From NCBI GenBank assembly GCA_934702375.1, contig CAKUYE010000011.1:15760-79759 (forward strand): a stretch of DNA of 64,000 nt, given 5' to 3'. Both the position numbers and the translations under genes were made by a program. Of the stretch, positions 57,925-64,000 are shown piece after piece. Position 1 is the first letter of the stretch. Each line of letters begins with the position of its first letter. This stretch comes from an uncultured Bacillota bacterium. GTDB lineage: Bacteria > Bacillota > Dehalobacteriia > UBA7702. A model generated the notes under the pieces. The model was not told the origin of the DNA. It did no database searches and was given only the letters and a program-made list of their open reading frames with translations.

Positions 57925-59712
57925 ATGCATTCTTACGTGGTGGCACAGGGCGATACGCTTTGGCTGATTGCAAAACGGTTCGGCGTATCTTTGGAAGATA
58001 TGATCAAAGGCAACCCCGGGATCAAAGATCCCAATAAGATTGCTCCCGGGGATCGGGTGCTGATTCCCCTTCCCGAGGACGAGGGCTTTATGACTTATGC
58101 CGTGCAAAATGGCGATACGATGTGGAGCATTGCCCGAAAATTCGATCTTCCCCGGGATATTCTGGTCAGGGCAAATGAGGCGGTGAAAAACGGCGATCTC
58201 CTTTCTCCCGGCTGTAAGCTCCGGATTCCCGCGGAAAAGCCGGATTCTGCCGGGTTACGCTATACGGTGCAGCCCGGCGACAGCTATTGGAGCATTGCCG
58301 GCCGTTTTGGGCTTTCCCTCAGCACGCTGCTCCGCGCCAATCCTGAGATCTCCGATGAGGAAGATCTTCGTCCCGGTCAGGTGCTTCAGCTGCCGCGGCC
58401 GACAACGAGGAAGGATTCCTGTGATAAACAGCTGACGAATCACAGCGCCGTCTACTATGTGAAAAACGGCGATGTTCTTTTGGATATCGCCCAGCGCTAT
58501 GCCATGAAACCGGATCAGCTGGCGGCGGTAAATCCTCAAATTCGGGATATGGAGCGTTTAAACGGCGGTATGCAGCTTTATCTGCCGGGATTTCATTATG
58601 TAAAGGCCGGGGAATCCCTCTATGATCTGGCCGAGGGTTATGGGGTATCTCTGGAATCTCTGCTCCGTGCCAACCCCCGGCTGGTCGCTGCCGATGCCGT
58701 TGGGGAAGGCGATAAGCTGGCGATCCCCCGGCGGGAAAATGGGGAAATGGCCCTCTATACCGTGAATCAGGGCGATACCCTCTATAAGATTGCCCAGCGC
58801 TACAACATTGCCGTGGAGGCCATTTTAAGGGTGAATCCCGATGTTTCCGCCAGCGATCTGATTTATCCCTGCCAGACCATTATCATTCCCGGCCCTCATT
58901 TTGCCCGAAAGGGCCAGACTACGGCTGAAATCGCAAGGCTTTACGGTGTGGATGTGGATGCACTTCTCCGGCTCAATCCGGGACTTGGCGATGCTCCGGC
59001 GCTTTGGCAGTCGGTGCGGATTCCCGATGCGGAAAAAGGCTCCTGCCGCCAAAAGGAAGAACCCGAGGCAGAGATGGGCAGGGAGGTACGTAAGGCCGAT
59101 ACCGCCATGGGCGTAGATTATGTAGTGCAGTCCGGAGATACGATGTATGGCATCGCTTCCATGTATCACGTGGCACCGGCGGCCCTCATCGCTGCCAATC
59201 CCGAAGTCACCGATGCCGATCGGATCACCCCGGGAATGATGCTCCATGTGCCCACCGGCTATGTGGAATGTGTGTGCCACATGGTGAAGCGAGGGGAGAC
59301 GATCTGGCGGATCGCTGCGATGTACCGATTGCGTGTCGATACCCTTTTGGCGGCGAACCCCCAGCTTAAGACCGGCGATGACCTGTGCCCCGGCGGCATT
59401 CTGATGATCCCGATCCGCTGCGGTGATGAGGAAAAGCGGCAAATGGATACTCCCAAAGCCGATAACGATATTCCCCGGGATTATCCGGAGATCTATATCG
59501 TGCAGACCGGAGACACTTTGGGGAGCATCGCCGCCCGATTTGGTATTACCGGGAGGGAGCTGCGGATTGCCAATGAGGCCATCGGCGAGGATGAGGAAGT
59601 CTTTCCCGGTCAGGAGCTGATCGTACTGCCCGGGGAAGGGGAGTTCCCCCGCGGTTCCGGCAGGAAGTACGGGTGTATCGAGTGTCCGTGGTTCCGGCGG
59701 GGGCTGCGGTAA
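57925..59712 (+). CDS. Protein with ten LysM repeats, probable spore-coat or cortex protein
   Basis: The 595-residue chain consists of about ten LysM modules, each opening like YVVAQGDTLWLIAKRFGV, at spacings of about 50-60 residues, with linkers after modules 3 and 7 and a Cys-containing tail (YGCIECPW). There is no signal peptide and no catalytic domain. In spore formers, leaderless LysM proteins such as SafA bind the cortex from the mother-cell side. A sigma-E-like promoter agrees with this. ATG 57925 is preferred to the TTG at 57904, which would lie at the transcript end. Confidence 0.85.
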   Translation: MHSYVVAQGDTLWLIAKRFGVSLEDMIKGNPGIKDPNKIAPGDRVLIPLPEDEGFMTYAVQNGDTMWSIARKFDLPRDILVRANEAVKNGDLLSPGCKLRIPAEKPDSAGLRYTVQPGDSYWSIAGRFGLSLSTLLRANPEISDEEDLRPGQVLQLPRPTTRKDSCDKQLTNHSAVYYVKNGDVLLDIAQRYAMKPDQLAAVNPQIRDMERLNGGMQLYLPGFHYVKAGESLYDLAEGYGVSLESLLRANPRLVAADAVGEGDKLAIPRRENGEMALYTVNQGDTLYKIAQRYNIAVEAILRVNPDVSASDLIYPCQTIIIPGPHFARKGQTTAEIARLYGVDVDALLRLNPGLGDAPALWQSVRIPDAEKGSCRQKEEPEAEMGREVRKADTAMGVDYVVQSGDTMYGIASMYHVAPAALIAANPEVTDADRITPGMMLHVPTGYVECVCHMVKRGETIWRIAAMYRLRVDTLLAANPQLKTGDDLCPGGILMIPIRCGDEEKRQMDTPKADNDIPRDYPEIYIVQTGDTLGSIAARFGITGRELRIANEAIGEDEEVFPGQELIVLPGEGEFPRGSGRKYGCIECPWFRRGLR

Positions 59713-59761
59713 GGCCTTACGTCACTCCCGGGGCTCTTTGATGAATTGGAGGTAAAGCCAT

Positions 59762-60922
59762 TTAGCGCTTCCGAAAGAGAATACATATGGCGACTACCGC
59801 CGCCATATCCGGCAGCGTATTTCCTATCGGAAGATCGATATGCATCAGCAGGCGATAGAGAGCGAAGCCAACGAGCCAGATCAGGCAGTTTCGCCTATCG
59901 AACCCGCCTGAGCAGGCTTCGCGGCGCAGGATAAAGAAATCGGCGATCTGAATGGCGATCATCGGCGCAAAAATCGAGCCGATCACATAGAGGAAGCCGG
60001 TGATATCCTCCATCGGGAAAAGCATGGCGGCAACGGTGCCGACAATAGCAACGACTAGCGCCGCGTATTTTCCTTTGAGCCGGGCAAAAATCGACTCCGA
60101 GGAGATCCCGGCGGAGTAGGCATCAAGGAAGGTGGTGGTTACCGTGGAGAAGATCACAATGAGGAGACCCAGCACACCGAGACCGGCTTTGAGCATGATC
60201 AGGGCGATATCACTTTCCCCGGTAAAGAGGGCGGCGCCCATTCCGATGACGTACATCCAGCAGCTGACCGCACCGTAAATCACGGCGCTGAAGGCTGCGG
60301 CCTTGACAGGCTTCGCTGCCTCCCGGGTGTAGTCGCTGATCAAAGGCAGCCAGGAAAGGGGCATCGCCACGGCCAGCTCCACGGCGGCGCCGAAGGAAAG
60401 GCTGCCGTCGGTTGCCGCCGGGGCAAAGGTGCCGTCAAAGAAGATCACCTTGCAGAGTACGGCAGTGAGGAGAAATAACGCCGTCATGGCTACGGTATTG
60501 ATCTTTCCCAGATTGGTGATGCCGATAAGGATCCAGAGAACGATAAGAGCGCCGATGATCAGACACCAGAGCCAATGCCCGGCGGCAAAGATATTGTTGG
60601 CGGCCAAAGCACCGTCGTAAATCATAATGGCGGTCCAGCCTAAAAGCTGCAATACGTTCATCAGGGCAAAAAAGCGGCCGCCGTTTTGGCCAAAGCTGCC
60701 TTTTACCGATTCCATGGCGCTGAGCCGCTGTTTTCCCCCGATGACCCCGGAAAGGAACAGCAGTGTGCAGCCGATGAGATGTCCCAGCAGAATGGCGGCC
60801 AGGGCCTTGCCGAAGCCGAGGGAGGCAAAGTAGGTTCCGGTGAGGATCTCGGCAATGGAAACCCCGGCTCCAAACCAGATCAGGCCGTTTTCAAAGATCG
60901 AGGTCTGTTTCCCTGTTGTCAT
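59762..60922 (-). CDS. cytX: Hydroxymethylpyrimidine transporter CytX (NCS1 family)
   Basis: The 386-residue permease has about 12 helices and the NCS1 motifs (GAGVSIAEILTGTYFASLG at the start; PLSWLPLISDYTREA in the middle). Under a TPP riboswitch with thiM/E/D this clade is taken as the HMP transporter. Its ATG overlaps the thiD stop (ATGA). Confidence 0.92.
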   Translation of the reverse strand: MTTGKQTSIFENGLIWFGAGVSIAEILTGTYFASLGFGKALAAILLGHLIGCTLLFLSGVIGGKQRLSAMESVKGSFGQNGGRFFALMNVLQLLGWTAIMIYDGALAANNIFAAGHWLWCLIIGALIVLWILIGITNLGKINTVAMTALFLLTAVLCKVIFFDGTFAPAATDGSLSFGAAVELAVAMPLSWLPLISDYTREAAKPVKAAAFSAVIYGAVSCWMYVIGMGAALFTGESDIALIMLKAGLGVLGLLIVIFSTVTTTFLDAYSAGISSESIFARLKGKYAALVVAIVGTVAAMLFPMEDITGFLYVIGSIFAPMIAIQIADFFILRREACSGGFDRRNCLIWLVGFALYRLLMHIDLPIGNTLPDMAAVVAICILFRKR

Positions 60923-61728
60923 TTCGTTTTACCCTCCGTAAAAATATTGTCGATGGCAAAGCCGTGATCCATGGGGCCGCTACCACTGCCCAGATCCAGC
61001 ATAGCGCCGAGAGCGCCGGAAATGAAGTCCTTGCTTCGGGCTACCGCCGTTTCCATATCAAAGCCCTTGGCCAGATTTGCCGCCATGGCCGAAGAAAGGG
61101 TGCAGCCGGTGCCGTGGGTATTGGGGTTGTCGATCCGTTTACCTTTAAACCAGCGGTAGCTGTCGTTGCGATAGAGCAGGTCGTTGGCATCGTTGAGGGT
61201 GTGTCCCCCTTTGCAAAGAACGGCGCAACGGTATTGTTCCGAGATCCTCCGTGCGGCGGTGATCATATCTTCTGCCGAAGCAATGGTAAGCCCCGTAAGC
61301 TCCATGGCCTCGGGAATGTTGGGGGTAAGGATCTCGGCCAAGGGGAAGAGTTCTCTTTTTAAAGTCTCAATGGCATCCTCGCTGATGAGCCGCGCACCGC
61401 TGGTGGCGACCATCACCGGATCCACAACGATATTTTCCGCTTGATATTCCTTTAATTTTGCAGCGATCACTTGGATCAAGCTGCCCTCGGAGACCATACC
61501 AATCTTTACGGCATCGGGGCGGATATCCGTAAAGACACTGTCGATTTCGGCAGCTAAAAATTCCGGGGTGGCGTTCATAATTGCTGCAACGCCAGTGGTG
61601 TTTTGGGCGGTCATTGCCGTAATGGCGCTCATGGCGTATACGCCGTTGGCCATCATTGTTTTGATGTCCGCTTGGATACCGGCGCCGCCGCCGGAGTCAC
61701 TGCCGGCGATTGTTAGTGCTGTTTTCAT
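60919..61728 (-). CDS. thiD: Hydroxymethylpyrimidine/phosphomethylpyrimidine kinase
   Basis: It phosphorylates HMP twice to HMP-PP. The 269-residue ribokinase-fold protein begins LTIAGSDSGGGAGIQAD and has the ATP/anion-hole motif NTHGTGCTLSSA. AAAGGAT precedes ATG 61728; the 48 codons open upstream have no family similarity. Confidence 0.95.
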   Translation of the reverse strand: MKTALTIAGSDSGGGAGIQADIKTMMANGVYAMSAITAMTAQNTTGVAAIMNATPEFLAAEIDSVFTDIRPDAVKIGMVSEGSLIQVIAAKLKEYQAENIVVDPVMVATSGARLISEDAIETLKRELFPLAEILTPNIPEAMELTGLTIASAEDMITAARRISEQYRCAVLCKGGHTLNDANDLLYRNDSYRWFKGKRIDNPNTHGTGCTLSSAMAANLAKGFDMETAVARSKDFISGALGAMLDLGSGSGPMDHGFAIDNIFTEGKTK

Positions 61729-61810
61729 GTTGGTGTGTATCCTTTCGGTTTTGTTGTTGTTTTTTGTTTTCATGTTTGATACGATGCCCTTTGGGGAGAG
61801 GCTTTTTCCG

Positions 61811-62455
61811 TCAGGATCGTTCAAGCAAGGCAGAGGCTGCGGAAAGCAGATTTTTGGCTGCGCCCTCCACATCCTTTTGCCCGAAGATGGCGCTGATCAC
61901 GGCGATCCCGCAGATGCCTGTTCCGGTCAGGGCTTTAACGTTGTCCTTTGTAATGCCGCCGATGGCAATGACCGGGATCGACACCGCTTCGCAGATGGCC
62001 TTTAACGTTTCTTTCTTTACCGCTTCGGCGTCGTCCTTGGAACCGGTGGGGAACACGGCGCCGACGCCGAGATAATCGGCACCCTGTTTTTCTGCCAACA
62101 CTGCCTGTTCCACGGTTTGGGCGGAAACGCCGAGGATCTTATCGGGGCCCAGCTTGGCCCGGGCAGCTTCGGCGGCCATGTCCTGCTGACCGACGTGAAC
62201 ACCGTCTGCCTCCACGGCTAAGGCGATCTCCACATCATCGTTGATCACGAAGGGTACATGGTAGCTGCGGCAGAGCTTCCGCAGGGCAGCGGCATCCTCA
62301 TAAAAGGCGTCGTACTCCGGCCGCTTTTCCCGCAGCTGCACAAAGGTGGCGCCGCCATCTAAAGCCGCCTTTACATCGTCGTAAAGACAGTGGTCATCGG
62401 TGCGGTGGCAATCGGTCACGGCGTAGAGCAGCAGATCCTTTTTAGCGCAATTCAT
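61811..62455 (-). CDS. thiE: Thiamine-phosphate synthase
   Basis: It joins HMP-PP and thiazole phosphate to give thiamine phosphate. The 214-residue TIM barrel has VQLREKRPEYD, INDDVEIALAVEADGVHVGQQD, GVGAVFPTGSKDDA and IAIGGI, all active-site blocks. ATG follows AAGGAG and overlaps the thiM end by 14 bp. Confidence 0.96.
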   Translation of the reverse strand: MNCAKKDLLLYAVTDCHRTDDHCLYDDVKAALDGGATFVQLREKRPEYDAFYEDAAALRKLCRSYHVPFVINDDVEIALAVEADGVHVGQQDMAAEAARAKLGPDKILGVSAQTVEQAVLAEKQGADYLGVGAVFPTGSKDDAEAVKKETLKAICEAVSIPVIAIGGITKDNVKALTGTGICGIAVISAIFGQKDVEGAAKNLLSAASALLERS

Positions 62456-63263
62456 AATCGGCTCCTTTTTCCAGTTCTTCCCCGGTCATGTGGGAAATTG
62501 CGTCGATGATGCGGTTCCGATAGGTGGCATTGCCGTCGCCGGGGAGCATATTGCTTTTGCCGATCTCTCCGGCCAGCCCCATCATACAAACGGCGGCAGC
62601 GGCGGCGGTAAGGCCGTCCTTGGGATTGGCGATGAGAAAGGCCGTCATCAATGCGGAAAGCTGGCAGCCGGTGCCGGTGATACGGCTCATTTCCGCGGCG
62701 CCGTTCCGAATCACATAGCAGACCTCACCGTCGCTTACCAGATCAATGGCGCCGGTAACCGCCGTAAGGACGCCGTTTTTTTGGGCAAAATCTTTTACAA
62801 AGGCCACGGCCTCGGTGAGATTCTCCTCGGTGACGGCATCGGCAACATCGGCATCGACGCCTTTGGTGGTGCCGCAGCCCTTCGCCAATGTCTTGATTTC
62901 AGAGATATTTCCCCGAATTGCGGTAAGGTTCAGCTTTGCCATGAGATTTACGGCGGTATCGGTGCGGAGTAATGAAGCACCGGCGCCGACGGGGTCCAGC
63001 AGTACCGGGTGATTTAAGGCATTGGCTTTTTCTCCGGCAAGGAACATTCCTTCGATGGTACGCTGATTCAAAGTGCCGATATTGATATTCAAACCGCCGC
63101 AGATCGAGGTGATTTCCTCTACCTCCGAAGGCTCATCGGCCATGATGGGACTGCCGCCGCAGGCCAGCAGTATATTGGCAACGTCATTTACGGTGACATA
63201 ATTGGTGATGTTGTGTACCAGAGGCATCGAAGTCCTTACATTTTCCAAACAGGTTTTCAGCAT
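62442..63263 (-). CDS. thiM: Hydroxyethylthiazole kinase
   Basis: It salvages thiazole by phosphorylation. The 273-residue product has VHNITNYVTVNDVAN, LDPVGAGAS and GTGCQLSAL. GGAGG eight bases before ATG 63263 decides the start. First structural gene of the TPP-controlled operon. Confidence 0.96.
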   Translation of the reverse strand: MLKTCLENVRTSMPLVHNITNYVTVNDVANILLACGGSPIMADEPSEVEEITSICGGLNINIGTLNQRTIEGMFLAGEKANALNHPVLLDPVGAGASLLRTDTAVNLMAKLNLTAIRGNISEIKTLAKGCGTTKGVDADVADAVTEENLTEAVAFVKDFAQKNGVLTAVTGAIDLVSDGEVCYVIRNGAAEMSRITGTGCQLSALMTAFLIANPKDGLTAAAAAVCMMGLAGEIGKSNMLPGDGNATYRNRIIDAISHMTGEELEKGADYELR

Positions 63264-63290
63264 CTCATTTTCCTCCTGTGTTTTTTGCGG

Positions 63291-63326
63291 CAAAAACGCG
63301 GATATGCACGTAAAGTCATATCCGCG
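63291..63326 (-). terminator. Riboswitch-controlled terminator
   Basis: On the minus strand CGCGGATATG and CATATCCGCG form a 10-bp stem followed by TTTTTG, between the aptamer and thiM. Confidence 0.88.
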
Positions 63327-63415
63327 TGATATCTTTTATGGTACTTTTCCTATCGCAAAATGCGATCATTGCCGGGCAATGATAAAAAGGGTAAAGTAAA
63401 AAAGGTATATTGTGA

Positions 63416-63502
63416 CATTCCTTACGTTGGCATTATCCAAATCAAGTTAAAAGGTCAGAGCGACACAGCTCTTTCTCAGCCTGCTTTGCGCAAGCTCCCT
63501 TG
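63416..63502 (-). ncRNA. TPP riboswitch (THI element)
   Basis: On the minus strand GGGAGCTTGCG, GCAGGCTGAGAAAGAGC, GACCTTTTAACTTGATTTGG and ATAATGCCAACGTAAGGAA form the conserved TPP aptamer. It is followed by about 90 bases of expression platform and the terminator. Confidence 0.95.
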
Positions 63503-63511
63503 TCAAATCCT

Positions 63512-63540
63512 ATTATAGCACCGAAAAAAAAGAATGAAAA
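63512..63540 (-). promoter_or_regulatory. Promoter of the thiamine operon
   Basis: Minus-strand TTTTCA (63540-63535), 17 bases, TATAAT (63517-63512), just before the aptamer. The -35 box is weak. Confidence 0.6.
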
Positions 63541-63575
63541 GTAGAAATATTTTGCCCGAAGAAGCTCCATAGGCA

Positions 63576-63599
63576 AAAGACCGGCTTTCGCCGGTCTTT
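63576..63599 (-). terminator. Terminator of the secreted repeat protein
   Basis: AAAGACCGGC and GCCGGTCTTT form a 10-bp stem shortly past the stop at 63619; only four Ts follow. Confidence 0.7.
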
Positions 63600-63618
63600 C
63601 AATTACATAGTTTAATGT

Positions 63619-64000
63619 TTAATTTTGTACGGTAATGGTGGCCTCGTTGGAGGTGACCTTGGTGCCGGTGGCATCGATCACGTTGATGCGGTACCGTGAA
63701 GTGCCGGTTTGGAAGCCGGAGGCTTTTAAGTTGTTGCACCAGGTCGTTTCATTTACATCCCACTGCTCGCCGACGACCTTCCAGCCCATGCTGTCGTAGA
63801 AGCGTTCGGTTTGATAATGATAAGGAGCCTTCCCGCCGGAGATCGATACTGTTAAAGAACTCAGGTTTGCGTTGAGGCCCACCGTGGCAGAGGTTGGATG
63901 AGAGACGATCCTTAAATCGCTGACTACGGTAATGGTGGCCTCGTCGGAGGTGACCTTGGTGCCGGTGGCATCGATCACGTTGATGCGGAAACGGTAATCG
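63619..64000 (-). CDS. C-terminal end of a secreted Ig-like repeat protein (partial)
   Basis: The frame stays open to the window edge, so only the last 126 or so residues are seen. They contain two copies of a phrase like INVIDATGTKVTS(D/N)EATITV about 98 residues apart, separated by a beta-rich stretch with WCNNL and YHYQTERFYDSMGW. This is the pattern of tandem Ig-like domains at the end of a large surface or secreted protein. No LPxTG sorting signal follows. Confidence 0.75.
   Translation of the reverse strand, partial: DYRFRINVIDATGTKVTSDEATITVVSDLRIVSHPTSATVGLNANLSSLTVSISGGKAPYHYQTERFYDSMGWKVVGEQWDVNETTWCNNLKASGFQTGTSRYRINVIDATGTKVTSNEATITVQN

Overview
The window looks like a chromosomal segment of a strictly anaerobic, endospore-forming member of the Bacillota (Clostridia-type), about 50% GC. 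The evidence is SpoVAC/AD/AE, a CotS/CotSA-like pair, a ten-LysM protein without a signal peptide, a Spo0E-like peptide, sigma-G-like and sigma-E-like promoters, an Ech-type energy-converting [NiFe] hydrogenase, a solitary corrinoid protein and a fused FeoA-FeoB. No species can be named from the sequence alone.

Layout. 1-860: gene-free, with long imperfect hairpins and a structured dispersed repeat. 860-8495: a type III-A CRISPR module on the minus strand (cas6, cas10/csm1, csm2, csm3, csm4, a short unexplained frame where csm5 should be, an 8-repeat array, csm6), with no cas1/cas2. 8601-13611: an LtaS-like sulfatase-fold enzyme, an unknown cytoplasmic protein, and uraA-upp. 14109-26086: echABCDEF followed by hypA-B-F-C-D-E and a lipid kinase, all on the plus strand. 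26167-31004: an ATPase behind a striking operator array, a TIM-barrel protein with a DMT transporter, and pncB. 31383-33983: the spoVA operon, then a cobalamin riboswitch with no evident downstream gene, facing a Spo0E-like gene. 34120-36230: a repressor with a dead S24 domain, three tRNAs and an SH3b protein. 36409-45820: an ABC exporter, the CotSA/CotS-like pair, a DUF4825-like protein, trxB and feoAB.

46104-50915 is the most unusual block. A second cobalamin riboswitch with its own promoter and terminator precedes a family of single-pass membrane proteins with variable outer regions and nearly identical C-termini, with an AT-rich secreted protein of unknown function among them. 50918-54505 holds a second lipid kinase, a split chromate transporter and an HtrA protease. 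54509-57018 holds more hairpin repeats, a lone HicB, a DinJ-YafQ pair, a GNAT enzyme and a 59-residue membrane protein. 57019-64000 holds the corrinoid protein, the LysM protein, a TPP-riboswitch-controlled thiamine salvage operon (thiM-thiE-thiD-cytX) and the end of a secreted repeat protein that runs off the window.

How the genes work together. The ech/hyp block is a self-contained hydrogenase plus its nickel-site maturation set. The thiamine genes form a salvage route without thiC. The spoVA, cot-like, LysM and Spo0E-like genes mark a sporulating lifestyle. Cobalamin is a recurring theme: two riboswitches and one corrinoid protein. Neither riboswitch sits in front of a recognisable B12 synthesis or transport gene.
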